From NCBI RefSeq assembly GCF_000818175.1, contig NZ_JTIY01000002.1, positions 632,849 through 670,945 on the forward strand: DNA of 38,097 nucleotides. The letters are read 5' to 3'. Below are positions 7,215 to 15,700 of the stretch, piece by piece; within the stretch, counting starts at the first letter, position 1, and the number at the start of each line of letters is the position of its first letter. The notes under the pieces were generated by a model, which had not been told where the DNA came from, made no database searches, and saw only the letters and a program-made list of their open reading frames with translations. The DNA comes from Streptomyces sp. AcH 505 (GTDB taxonomy: Bacteria > Actinomycetota > Actinomycetes > Streptomycetales > Streptomycetaceae). A program made the position numbers and the translations under genes.

Positions 7215-8123
7215 TCAGCCGAACTCGGCGTAATCGTCCAGGACTTCACCGATGATGTGCCGGTTGACCGCCGCCAGCGCCGGGTCCGACCCGACCGACT
7301 GGCTGAGCACCAGCATCGCCTTCCACAACGCCCAGCCCCTGGCCCGCGCCCAGGTGCCCGCGTCCTGCGCGACGGTGCGCCGGAACGCTTCCCTGCTGTC
7401 CCCCGAGAGCATCCCCCAGGCGATGACCAGGTCACAGGCGGGGTCACCGACCCCCGATGTGCCGAAGTCGATGACGGCCACCAGCTTCCCGTCCTTGACG
7501 AGCAGATTGCCGGGCGCGATGTCACCGTGGAACCAGACAGGATCGCCGGTCCACTCCGTGGCCAGCGCGGCCTCCCAGACGGCCGCCGCACGCTCGGTGT
7601 CGATCAGCCCCTTGAGCGCGGTCAGACAGCGGCGGGTCTCGTCGTCGTAGTGGGCGGGCGACGCCCCCCGGTACCAGCTGTGCTCCCCGCCGAGCGGCCC
7701 GCCGGTGGCGTCGCACCGCTGGAGGGCGAGCAGGAACTCCGCCACCGAGATCGCGAACTGCCGCCAGTCGCCGACGCGTTCCGGCTGGGCGGTCTCGCCG
7801 TCCAGCCAGCCCCGTACGGACCACGGGAAGGGATATCCCTCGCCCGGAACCCCCGCACCCAGGACCGGGGGGATCGCTACCGGCAGCGACGGCGCCAGCA
7901 GGGGCAGCCAGCGGTTCTCCTTGGCGACGGCCGGAACGTAGCCGGCGGCCGTGGGCAACCGGACCGTTAGCCGCTCGCCGAGGCGGTACGTACGGTTGTC
8001 CCAGCCGTCCACCGAGACCGGTGTGACCGGCAGCCCGCCCCACTGCGGAAACTGCGCGGCGATCAGTCGTTCGACCAGGGCCGCGTCGATTCCGGCGCGA
8101 CCGTCCGGGGGAGTTGAGAGCAT
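7215..8123 (-). CDS. Aminoglycoside phosphotransferase-family kinase
   Basis: A 302-residue small-molecule kinase of the APH/choline-kinase fold. The Brenner motif is intact (VWFHGDIAPGNLLV, near residues 205-218, with catalytic aspartate HGD), followed by the metal-binding DFGTSGVGDPACDL. The N-lobe includes NRTYRLGERLTVRLPT. The ATG at 8123 has GGAGGT about 11 bases upstream and begins at the family start; an extended frame to 8183 would read through that site. Family members phosphorylate aminoglycosides, macrolides, homoserine, choline or methylthioribose; nothing here fixes the substrate, and a resistance function should not be assumed. It is divergent from the DUF427 gene. Confidence 0.88.
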   Translation of the reverse strand: MLSTPPDGRAGIDAALVERLIAAQFPQWGGLPVTPVSVDGWDNRTYRLGERLTVRLPTAAGYVPAVAKENRWLPLLAPSLPVAIPPVLGAGVPGEGYPFPWSVRGWLDGETAQPERVGDWRQFAISVAEFLLALQRCDATGGPLGGEHSWYRGASPAHYDDETRRCLTALKGLIDTERAAAVWEAALATEWTGDPVWFHGDIAPGNLLVKDGKLVAVIDFGTSGVGDPACDLVIAWGMLSGDSREAFRRTVAQDAGTWARARGWALWKAMLVLSQSVGSDPALAAVNRHIIGEVLDDYAEFG

Positions 8124-8249
8124 CCGCCGATCATCACCTCCGGGCCCCTCCCCGGCAACGCAATTTCGCACCGTGCCGCGCACGTGGCGTTGATCCGTGA
8201 TTCTCTGGAAGAAGAGGCAGGATCCGACCCGTGGACCGAGGGATCACCC

Positions 8250-9014
8250 ATGGCGGACGAGAGTGTGCGGTATCCGGGGCTGATCGTGCCGGTCGGGCAC
8301 GTCGAGCCGGTGCCCCGGCGCGTCAGGGGGACGGTCGGCGGCCGCATCGCCTTCGACACCCGGCGCGCGCTGTACGTCTGGGAGCGCCGCCCGTATCCCC
8401 AATTCAGCATCCCGGTCGAGGACTTGGTCGACGGAACGCTCGTCGACGAAGGGCACAGTGAACAGCGCGGCGCCGGGTCGGCGCGGCGGCACAGCCTGCG
8501 GGTCGGCTCCGAGCTCCGGGCGGGCGCCGCGTGGGTCTGGGCGGACGACGCCCCGGAGCCGCTGCACGGCACCGTCCGTTTTGAGTGGGTGGCGCTGGAC
8601 TCGTGGTTCGAGGAGGACGAGCTGGTCTTCGTCCATCCGCGGAGCCCCTACGCCCGCGTCGACACGCGGCGTTCCTCCAGCAGCGTCCGCGTAGAGGTCG
8701 ACGGGGTCGTGCTGGCGGACGCACCGCACTGCGTCAAGTTGTTCGAGACGGGCCTGCCGACCCGGTACTACCTCGACCCCCCGTACGTGGACCTGACCAG
8801 GCTGCGCCCCACCGACACGGTGAGCAGCTGCCCGTACAAGGGCACGACGAGCGGCTACTGGTCGTTCGACAGCGAGGTCGGCGCCCATGAGGACATCGCC
8901 TGGGCGTACGACCACCCGACGAACCAGGTCGACGGCGTCGCCGGCATGATCACGTTCTACAACGAGCGCGTCGACCTGTACGTCGACGGGGCGCTGCTGC
9001 CACGGGCCAGGTAG
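8250..9014 (+). CDS. DUF427 domain protein, probable tandem domains
   Basis: A 254-residue cytosolic protein. The C-terminal half is a clear DUF427 (NTP_transf_9) domain: VRVEVDGVVLADAPHCVKLFETGLPTRYYLDPPYVDL followed by SCPYKGTTSGYWSF, roughly residues 145-220. The N-terminal half (VRGTVGGRIAFDTRRALYVWERRPYPQFSIPVEDL) looks like a diverged second copy, giving the double-domain form common in actinomycetes. The family is a small beta barrel of unknown biochemical activity. The ATG at 8250 is preceded by GAGGGA at good spacing; an upstream GTG at 8184 gives an unlikely acidic extension. It ends 4 bp before the stop of the convergent TetR gene, leaving no room for a separate terminator. Confidence 0.88.
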   Translation: MADESVRYPGLIVPVGHVEPVPRRVRGTVGGRIAFDTRRALYVWERRPYPQFSIPVEDLVDGTLVDEGHSEQRGAGSARRHSLRVGSELRAGAAWVWADDAPEPLHGTVRFEWVALDSWFEEDELVFVHPRSPYARVDTRRSSSSVRVEVDGVVLADAPHCVKLFETGLPTRYYLDPPYVDLTRLRPTDTVSSCPYKGTTSGYWSFDSEVGAHEDIAWAYDHPTNQVDGVAGMITFYNERVDLYVDGALLPRAR

Positions 9015-9018
9015 CCCC

Positions 9019-9693
9019 TCACACCTCGCCAGCCGCGGCCCGCGCGATGTCCGGCGCTTCGAGCGGCGGCCGGCGCAGATCGAGACGGTCGGCCCGGAAA
9101 CCCGCCATCACCACGGCCAGATGGCGTTGCCACACGTCCGGATCGACGGAACCGGACGTCTCGATGACTCCGCGCAGCGCCCAGACGGCCATCGCCACGT
9201 CCGTCAGGGTGAGTTGGCTGTTGACGGTCCCCGAGCGCTGTGCGCCGGCCAGCAGCTCGGCGGTCATCTCCTGGAGCTTGCTGACCTGTTCGGGCCGCGC
9301 CAGCTCGCCCCACGACCGGGGCAGGATCCCGCGGCTGGTGGCGATCTGCCAGCCGACGGTCCGCAGGAACTCGCCCAGAGCGACGTCCGGTTCATGGCGG
9401 CCCGCCTCGGCGGCGAGGCGCAGCAGCTTGTCGTAGAAGGCGGAGACGAGTTCGGAGACCAGGGCGTCCTTGGAGACGAAATGCCGGTAGAGCGTGGCCG
9501 GACCTATCCCCGCCTCCCGCGCGATGACCTCCATGCTGACGCCAGGACCGGACGTCTGGAAGGCCTCCCGGGCCGCTGCCAGGATGCGCTCCCTGTTCTC
9601 GGCGGCGTCCCGGCGCTGTGCCCGCCGCACGGGCCGTTTCCGCCCGGCGGGCGGTGCGCTGCCGTCCGGCCCCGGCGCGCCGTGCTCGTCCAT
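9019..9693 (-). CDS. TetR/AcrR family transcriptional regulator
   Basis: A 224-residue regulator. After a basic, proline-rich leader (RKRPVRRAQRRDAAENRERIL) comes the helix-turn-helix (MEVIAREAGIGPATLYRHFVSKDALV, about residues 54-80). The C-terminal helices (LGEFLRTVGWQIATSRGILP, then AMAVWALRGVIE) resemble SACE_7040/SlyR-like actinomycete TetR members of unknown ligand. The ATG at 9693 has GAGGAG 7 bases upstream. The gene is transcribed away from a remarkable 18-bp perfect inverted repeat (9710-9756) that spans its probable promoter, so strong autoregulation is likely. The next gene upstream is an alginate lyase on the same strand, which reads toward the repeat. Confidence 0.9.
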   Translation of the reverse strand: MDEHGAPGPDGSAPPAGRKRPVRRAQRRDAAENRERILAAAREAFQTSGPGVSMEVIAREAGIGPATLYRHFVSKDALVSELVSAFYDKLLRLAAEAGRHEPDVALGEFLRTVGWQIATSRGILPRSWGELARPEQVSKLQEMTAELLAGAQRSGTVNSQLTLTDVAMAVWALRGVIETSGSVDPDVWQRHLAVVMAGFRADRLDLRRPPLEAPDIARAAAGEV

Positions 9694-9709
9694 CGAGACT
9701 CCTCATGAG

Positions 9710-9756
9710 AACGGATCCCGTAACCGATAGTATCACTCTCGGTTACGGGATCCGTT
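9710..9756. promoter_or_regulatory. 18-bp perfect inverted repeat upstream of TetR gene
   Basis: Arms 9710-9727 and 9739-9756 are perfect reverse complements with an 11-base spacer. On the minus strand a TACTAT -10-like hexamer (9727-9732) lies at the edge of the spacer. The element starts 17 bp upstream of the TetR ATG and begins 11 bp after the alginate-lyase stop at 9767, so it could be a TetR operator, an alginate-lyase terminator, or both. Each arm contains GGTTACGGGATCCG or its complement. Confidence 0.6.
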
Positions 9757-9766
9757 GTCATGTCTC

Positions 9767-10555
9767 TCAGCCGTGCGACACGGTGAGCCCGTAGAACGCG
9801 ACGCGCGCGCCCTTCGTGGTGCTGTCGGAGGACGACTGGTTGTAGGAGCCGGCCTTGAAGTACTGCTTGTAGGCGTTGAAGGACGACGGGATGGCGTAGT
9901 GCGTCGTGCTGCCGTTGACCGTCAGGTCGATCGTGTTGCCGCCGGACACGGCGATCGTGTACGTCCACGTCTTGCCGATCGACACATGACCCACGGTGTG
10001 CGGGGTCTGGCCGCCGTCCGGCGAGTTCTCGATCCCCGCGACGATGTCGCCGTTCGAGTGGTAGTACAGCTCGATCAGCGGTTTCGTGGACGAACCCCCG
10101 CTGCCGAGGTGGATCTGCCCGACGCAGACGTTCGACGTCACGGACACCACGCGCAGCGTCGCGCTCAGCCGGTGGGAGCCGCTGAGCGACCAGTCTGCCG
10201 CGCTGCCGTTGCTGTTCATCTCACGCAGCTCGGACCGGGCGTAGTTGGAGTTCGGCGTGGTGACGCCCTTCTCCGGCGCCCAGAAGGTCATGGCGCCGTC
10301 GCGGGTGTCGGTGTAGAAGTACGAGTCCTGGAACCCGTTCGCCCCCTGGAGCCGGGACGACGAGATGGTGGTCGGCGAGCCGGGGGAGCCCACCGGCTCC
10401 TGGAGCTGCCAGACCGACAGATTGAAGTTGCCGCCCGGCGCGACCGACGGGTCTGCGGCTATGGCGGCGTCGGCGTTCGTGCCGCTCAGGAGAGTGAGCG
10501 AACCCGCGAAGGCCATGGCGGCCGCTGTCGCGAGCAGTTTGGAGCGGATCATCAT
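9767..10555 (-). CDS. Secreted polysaccharide lyase family 7 (alginate lyase)
   Basis: A 262-residue exported beta-jelly-roll lyase that should cleave alginate by beta-elimination. A Sec signal peptide is evident (MMIRSKLLATAAAM, hydrophobic core, ADA|AIAAD near residue 30). PL7 signatures are all present: RSELRE at 107-112, QIH at 147-149 (neutralising Gln and catalytic His) and YFKAGSYNQ at 232-240 (catalytic Tyr about 238). There is no carbohydrate-binding module; the catalytic domain fills the mature protein. It stands alone with no other alginate-use gene nearby. Its upstream region has a promoter and a DasR-like operator (10597-10651). Other polyuronates are possible substrates within PL7, but alginate is most likely. 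Confidence 0.93.
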   Translation of the reverse strand: MMIRSKLLATAAAMAFAGSLTLLSGTNADAAIAADPSVAPGGNFNLSVWQLQEPVGSPGSPTTISSSRLQGANGFQDSYFYTDTRDGAMTFWAPEKGVTTPNSNYARSELREMNSNGSAADWSLSGSHRLSATLRVVSVTSNVCVGQIHLGSGGSSTKPLIELYYHSNGDIVAGIENSPDGGQTPHTVGHVSIGKTWTYTIAVSGGNTIDLTVNGSTTHYAIPSSFNAYKQYFKAGSYNQSSSDSTTKGARVAFYGLTVSHG

Positions 10556-10596
10556 GTGGGGGGTCCTTCGGCGCTCGACGGTGTGTGGGGTGCACC

Positions 10597-10651
10597 AGGT
10601 CTAGTCCAATAGGCGCCACATGTAAGTAACACGCACCGCTCGACCGGTCAA
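10597..10651 (-). promoter_or_regulatory. Alginate lyase promoter with DasR-like site
   Basis: Minus strand: TTGACC (-35, 10646-10651), 17-base spacer, TACTTA (-10, 10623-10628). Just downstream of the predicted start site, AGGTCTAGTCCA (10597-10608) matches 10 of 12 core positions of the GntR-family DasR operator (TGGTCTAGACCA, from known consensus). A repressor there would block elongation. Promoter fairly good, regulator identity weak. Confidence 0.4.
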
Positions 10652-10692
10652 CACCCCCGTCGCCAAAGGCCGTACCCGCGGAACGCCGAGCG

Positions 10693-11604
10693 TCAGTCGC
10701 CCTGCTTGAGGAGCGCTTCGAGCCGGGGCACGGTCTCCTGCGGCAGCTCCGCCTCGGTGACCAGCCGGTCCATGATCAGCGAGTACTGGTCGATCTCTTC
10801 CTGCTTGTCGAGATAGACCGCGCCGGTCAGCTGCTCCAGATAGACCTTGTCCGGCAGGTCCGGCTCGTTGAAGCGCAGGATGGTGATCGGCGTGCCGGCC
10901 GCGGCTCGCGCGCCCACGCTGAACGGCGCGATCTGCAGTGTGATGTTGGGCAGCCGGGTCACCTCAAGAAGGTGCTCCAGCTGTGCGCGCACCACCTTGG
11001 CCCCGCCGAAGGGGCGGCGCAGGACCGCCTCGTCGACGACCGCCCAGAGCGTGGGGGCGCCCGGCCTGGTGAGCAGCTTCTGGCGCTCCATGCGCAGTTC
11101 GACCAGGCGGTTGATCTTCGAATCGGACGCGTCCGGGTAGCCGAGTCGGGTGACCACACGGGCGTAGTCGGGCGTCTGGAGGAGACCGGGCAGGAACTGG
11201 ACCTCGTAGGTGCGGATCAGCGAGGCCGCCTCTTCCAGGCCGATGTGCAGCTCGAACCAGTTCTCCAGCACATCGCTGTACTGGTGGTACCAGCCCGGCA
11301 GATTGGCCTGCCTGGTCATCTCCACATATTCGGCGCGCTCTTCGTCGCCGAGGATGCGATAGAACGTCAGCAGGTCAGCGACGTCCTGCTGCTTGAAGCC
11401 GACCTGGCCGCGCTCCATGCGGGTGATCTTGGCGTCCGACGCCCGGATCGCCTTGCCCGCGTCCACCCGCGAGATGTCACGCGCCTGGCGCAGCCGCCGG
11501 AGTCGGCCGCCCAGCAGGATGCGCAGTGCGGTCGGCCCGATCGGTTGGTCCAAGTAGCGTCGTAACGAAGGCTGTTCACCGGACGGCCGCGGCATGGCGG
11601 TCAT
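10693..11604 (-). CDS. XRE-family regulator with DUF5753 domain (WhiJ/AbaA type)
   Basis: A 303-residue actinomycete regulator. Residues about 28-85 form the XRE helix-turn-helix (LGGRLRRLRQARDISRVDAGKAI, ASDAKITRMERGQVGF). The remainder is DUF5753 (YEVQFLPGLLQTPDYARVV, PITILRFNEPDLPDKVYLEQLTGAVYLDK), a domain of unknown ligand that normally accompanies DUF397 partners. The ATG at 11604 follows GGGAG by about 5 bases. It lies 102 bp downstream of a DUF397 gene on the same strand, with a divergent ATPase-like gene beyond, reproducing the trio known from whiJ and abaA loci, which affect development and antibiotic production in Streptomyces. The order is inverted relative to the usual regulator-then-DUF397 layout. 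Confidence 0.92.
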   Translation of the reverse strand: MTAMPRPSGEQPSLRRYLDQPIGPTALRILLGGRLRRLRQARDISRVDAGKAIRASDAKITRMERGQVGFKQQDVADLLTFYRILGDEERAEYVEMTRQANLPGWYHQYSDVLENWFELHIGLEEAASLIRTYEVQFLPGLLQTPDYARVVTRLGYPDASDSKINRLVELRMERQKLLTRPGAPTLWAVVDEAVLRRPFGGAKVVRAQLEHLLEVTRLPNITLQIAPFSVGARAAAGTPITILRFNEPDLPDKVYLEQLTGAVYLDKQEEIDQYSLIMDRLVTEAELPQETVPRLEALLKQGD

Positions 11605-11706
11605 GACAACTCCCGTAAGTCACTACGCGGACACGAAAGCCCCAGTCTTCCATCCCGCACCCCGTCGCGTACAGCGGGTGGGCTGTTCGCCGCCCCGCGA
11701 TGCCGC

Positions 11707-11943
11707 TCAGTGGGTCAGTCCGTCGAACTCTCCGTCCTTGGCCCCGGCCACGAAGGCGGCGATCTCGGCGCGGGTGTAGACCAGCGCCGGACCCTGCGGA
11801 TGGCGGGAGTTGCGGACCGCGATGCTGCCGTCGGACAGCTCGGCGACCTCCACACAGTTGCCGCCGGGGGCGCTGTGCCGGCTCTTGCGCCACGCCGCGC
11901 CGTCGATCTGGTCCGACCGTGTTCCGTTCTCGAACTCTGTCAT
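11707..11943 (-). CDS. DUF397 small protein, partner of XRE regulator
   Basis: A 78-residue single-domain DUF397 protein. Hallmarks are visible: WRKSRHSAPGGNCVEVAEL (residues about 17-35), VRNSRHPQGPALVYTRAEIAAFVAGAKDGEFDGL to the end. The ATG at 11943 has AAGGAG 8 bases upstream; an in-frame GTG at 11952 lies inside that site. In the whiJ system the DUF397 protein is thought to bind the XRE-DUF5753 regulator and relieve repression. This gene is promoter-proximal to its regulator and faces a TGCA-rich repeat cluster (11992-12059), so the pair is probably co-transcribed and autoregulated. Confidence 0.92.
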   Translation of the reverse strand: MTEFENGTRSDQIDGAAWRKSRHSAPGGNCVEVAELSDGSIAVRNSRHPQGPALVYTRAEIAAFVAGAKDGEFDGLTH

Positions 11944-11991
11944 TCCACCCACTCCTTGCTGACTCGCGCGCCTGACCAGGCGTCACCCGAA

Positions 11992-12059
11992 TGCAATTGC
12001 ATCTGCACTTGAGGCCGCAACTGCACTCCAACGACTGTAATTGCAGATGCAGTTGCGGC
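11992..12059. promoter_or_regulatory. TGCA-rich repeat cluster between DUF397 and ATPase genes
   Basis: Six TGCA tetranucleotides occur within 60 bp (11992, 11998, 12004, 12022, 12042, 12048), inside related units: TGCAATTGCA (perfect palindrome, 11992-12001), GCAACTGCA (12017-12025), TGTAATTGCA (12036-12045) and ATGCAGTTGC (12047-12056). GCCGCAACTGCA and TGCAGTTGCGGC form a long inverted repeat. The tract is visibly richer in A+T than its surroundings and lies in the divergent promoter region, so it is a likely multi-site operator for the adjacent XRE regulator. Confidence 0.6.
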
Positions 12060-12129
12060 ACCATCCTTTGGAGGGGGATAGTGGGCGCCGATCACCCACG
12101 TGTCACCACCGGCCCCCACGGAGAACGCG

Positions 12130-12720
12130 ATGACATCTGGCTCAACCGGACCCTTAGGCGCATTACCGGGCGCTCCCGTCGGCCGTCTGCTGGAGCGCGT
12201 GTCGCGCGACGCGTTCCCGTTCGACGAGCCGGACACGACAACTCCGGACACCTCGGCCGGATTCACCGCACGCGCGCTGTCGGCCGACAGACAAGCGGTG
12301 GGCGAGGGGCGCCGGTTCACCGGGACCATCCTGAACCGCTGGGCGCTGAGCCCGCTCGTGGACAACGCGGCGCTGATCGTCTCCGAACTTCTCAGCAACG
12401 CCCTGCGGTACGGACTCGGCGGCTTCCCAGCCTGGTCCTCTCCTACGCAAGCCGTCTGGCTGGGCCTGATGCGCCGCGAGGGCACGGTGCTGTTCGCCGT
12501 GTGCGATCACAGCGCCCGCGTTCCCCAGGTCAAGGAAGCGGACCATCTCGCCCAGTCGGGACGAGGACTGCACATAGTCGACTGCCTCAGCGACACCTGG
12601 GGCTGGACCACCCCCGACACGGACGGGAAAGCGGTCTGGGCGGCCGTCTCGTGCCGGCGCGAGAGCGAAGGCGCGCGGCTCTCACCGCGCCACGCACAAG
12701 GAGCGGGACGGCTCAGGTGA
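12130..12720 (+). CDS. RsbW-like ATP-binding (HATPase_c) regulatory protein
   Basis: A 196-residue single-domain histidine-kinase-type ATPase of the kind found in anti-sigma factors. The N box is LIVSELLSNALRYG (about residues 89-102), the G1-like segment is LFAVCDHSARVPQV and the G2-like segment QSGRGLHIVDCLSDTWGW. It has no phosphoacceptor or sensor domain. The ATG at 12130 with GGAG 8 bases upstream is preferred to a GTG at 12100. Such proteins form the third member of whiJ/abaA loci with the XRE and DUF397 genes; their targets are mostly unknown. Its last residues are encoded within the left arm of the downstream terminator hairpin. Confidence 0.88.
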   Translation: MTSGSTGPLGALPGAPVGRLLERVSRDAFPFDEPDTTTPDTSAGFTARALSADRQAVGEGRRFTGTILNRWALSPLVDNAALIVSELLSNALRYGLGGFPAWSSPTQAVWLGLMRREGTVLFAVCDHSARVPQVKEADHLAQSGRGLHIVDCLSDTWGWTTPDTDGKAVWAAVSCRRESEGARLSPRHAQGAGRLR

Positions 12721-12742
12721 GGTGAGCCGTCCCGCTCCTTGT
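12696..12742. terminator. 20-bp perfect terminator hairpin
   Basis: Arms 12696-12715 and 12723-12742 are perfectly complementary over 20 bp with a 7-base loop. The left arm is inside the 3' coding end of the ATPase gene and the loop holds its stop codon. It lies between convergent genes and ends with a short T-rich stretch, so it probably stops transcription both ways. Confidence 0.85.
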
Positions 12743-12786
12743 CCGCCGTCAGGCGCGCGGAGTCTGCCGTCAGGCGTGCGGACGCG

Positions 12787-15700
12787 TCACTCCGGCACGG
12801 ACAGTGTGGTGATCCGCTGCGCTCCGTCAGCGGTGCCGGGACGGGCGCTCGTCAGGTCGAACCGCAGCCGCTCGGTGGTCAGCCGGTCGAAGGCCAGGAC
12901 CGTCGGCTGGTCCGAGGCGGTCGCCCAGGTGACCGTCTGGTGCCGCGCCGGTACGTACTTCCTCCCGTCCCAGTACGAGACGGTGACGGACGCGGGCAGC
13001 GAGTGCTTGGCGTCCACGGTGAAGGACACCTCCACCTCGGTGAGGCTGCGCGGCCGCTCCCAGGTCACCGACACCCAGTCGGCGGCCCGTGCCCCGGAGA
13101 AGGCGGGCAGCAGTGCGGTGGCGCTCTTGGAGAAGGCGTTCGACCAGCCGGTGGTCGCGCTTCCGTCGAGCATCGCCGCCGGCAGGGAGTTCGACGCACC
13201 CGAGTAACTCGCGTCCGCCAGGGGGTAGCTGGGGGCGCCGGGACCGGGGTCGGGCTTCAGCGCCACGGCCGGGGTACGGGTCAGTACGGGCGCGGCGACG
13301 GCGCGTACGGTGACGGTCGCGGGCCGCAGCCCGTGCGCCTCGGCGGTCACGGCGACCCGCCCCGGCTTGACGCCGGCCCGCACGATGGCGAGCGCCTTGC
13401 CGTGGAACGCGGTCCTGGTCGACGCCTGGTACCGCTCGGCGCTCTCCTGGCGTCCGTTGTCCAGGCCCGCCAGCGAGCCGCCCGTGACGCGGAAGGAGAT
13501 CAGGTCGTCGGCGTCCGGCACCACGACCCCGTGCGAGTCGATCACCTCGGCGGTCACGTACGACAGCGAACGGCCGTCGGCATCGAAGGTGTCACGGTCC
13601 GTGGTGAGCCGCACGGCGTGCGGCGCGCCCGCGGTGCGCAGCACATCGGTGGCCACCTGCCGCCCGCGCCTGCGCGCCACGGCCTTCAGCTCTCCCGGCG
13701 CGAAGGACACGTGCCACACCAGGTGCAGCTTGCCGGCGCTGCCGTTCGGGCTGGTGTAACTCCCCGGGTAGGCACCGGAGACCACGGTCTTGTCGTCGCC
13801 GCTCGCCTCGGTGGTCTCCAGGTAACTCCGGCCGTCCTTCGTCTTCTTGGTGTCGAAGGTCCGCACGCCGAGCGATTTGCCGTTCAGATACAGCTCCACC
13901 GATTCGACGTTCGCGTACGCCCACACCTCGACGCTGTCGCCGGGCTTGTGCCCCGTCCAGTCCATGGGCAGCAGATGGACCATCGGCTCGCTCGTCCACT
14001 GGCTGCGGAAGAGGTGGTAGGTGTCCTTCGGGAAGCCCGCGGTGTCCACGGCGCCGAAGAACGACGCCTTCACCGGGAAGACGTTGTACGGCGTGGGCTC
14101 GCCGATGTAGTCCGTGCCCGACCACAGGAACTCGCCGAGGAAGTACTTGCGGTCCCGGTCCTTCTTCAGCCCGTACTCGCCGCTCATGGTCCAGGACGCG
14201 AGGTTGTTGTCGAAGGAGGACGCCTCCCGCTTGCCCGGGGTGTAGTTCTCCCCGGTGTTGAGATGTTCGGGCTCCTGGTACGACCCCCGGGTGGAGGTCT
14301 CCGACGAGGACTCGGACTCGAAGAGGAAGAGGTGGGGATAGCGCGCGTGCAGGGCGTCCACCGAGGCCGCGGTGTTGTAGTTGAGGCCCAGCCCGTCGAG
14401 TTTCGCCAGCATCAGGTCGGCGGCCGACCCGACGGCGGGCAGCGAGCGGTACTTGTCCGAGCCGATCACGATCGGCCGGGTGGTGTCGACGGCGCGGATG
14501 GCGTCGATGAGGCTCTGCGCCATGCCGAGCCCGGCCTCGCTGGTGGAGTCGGGGATCTCGTTGCCGATGGACCACATCAGCACGGCGGGGGAGTTGCGGG
14601 CCGCCTTGACCATCTCCGTGATGTCGGCCTGGCTCCACTCGTCGAAGAAGCGCCCGTAGTCGTAGGTGTTCTTGCCGCGCTGCCAGCAGTCGAACGCCTC
14701 GACCATCATCAGGATGCCCAGGCTCTCGCAGACCGCGATCATCTGCGGCGACGGCGGGTTGTGCGAGGTTCTGAAGGCGTTGACGCCCATGGACTTCATG
14801 ATGGTCATCTGGCGGGTCAGCGCGTCCGTGCTGATCGCGCTGCCCAGGGCGCCCTGGTCGTGGTGCAGGTCGACGCCCTGGAGCTTGGCGTACTTCCCGT
14901 TCAGCGTCAGCCCGTTGTCCGGGTCGACGGTGATGTAGCGGAAGCCGAAGGGTGTGCGGTACGTGTCCACGGTCCGGCCGTGGACGCGGAGTTCGGTCTC
15001 CAGGCTGTACAGGTGCGGCGTGTCGAAGGACCACAGCCGTGGCCCCCGTACGGTGAACTCCTGCGTGGTGTCGGCCGCTTCGGTGCCCGCCTTGACGTGC
15101 GAGCTGGCGCTGGCCACCGTACGTCCTTCCGGGTCGCGGACCGTGGAGACGACCGTGACGTCGGCGCCGGAGCCCGAGTCGTCCACGACGCTGATCTGCG
15201 CGTGCACGGTGCCCCGGCCGGAGGCGATGGTACGGGCGAGGTCCGGCGTGGTGACCGCCGTGCCCCAGCGCGCCACGTGGACCGGATCGGTGACCACGAG
15301 CCGGGCGTCCCGGTAGATGCCGCTGCCGGAGTACCAGCGGCTGCTGGGGAGTTGGTTCTGCACCTTGACGGCGATCACGTTGGTGGTCTTGCCGTCGGTG
15401 TGCAGCAGGCCGGTGAGGTCGAAGGCGAATCCGGTGTAGCCGTAGGGGTGGTTGCCGACGAGCGTGCCGTTGCAGTAGACGTACGAGTCCATGTACACGC
15501 CGTCGAACTCGACAGAGATCCGCCGGCCCTTGAGGTCGCGGGGCAGGGTGAACGACCTGCGGTACCAGCCGAGGCCGCCGGGCAGGAAGCCGGTGCCGCC
15601 GGTGGTGCCCGACTCGGTGGTGGGGGTGAGTTCGATGCTCCAGTCGTGCGGTACGGCGACCGCGCGCCACTTCGAGTCGTCGTACCCCGGCTCGGCGGCG

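Noticed and set aside
7215..8123. Calling the APH-fold gene an antibiotic-resistance determinant
   Set aside because: The fold covers many metabolite kinases and nothing nearby indicates resistance.
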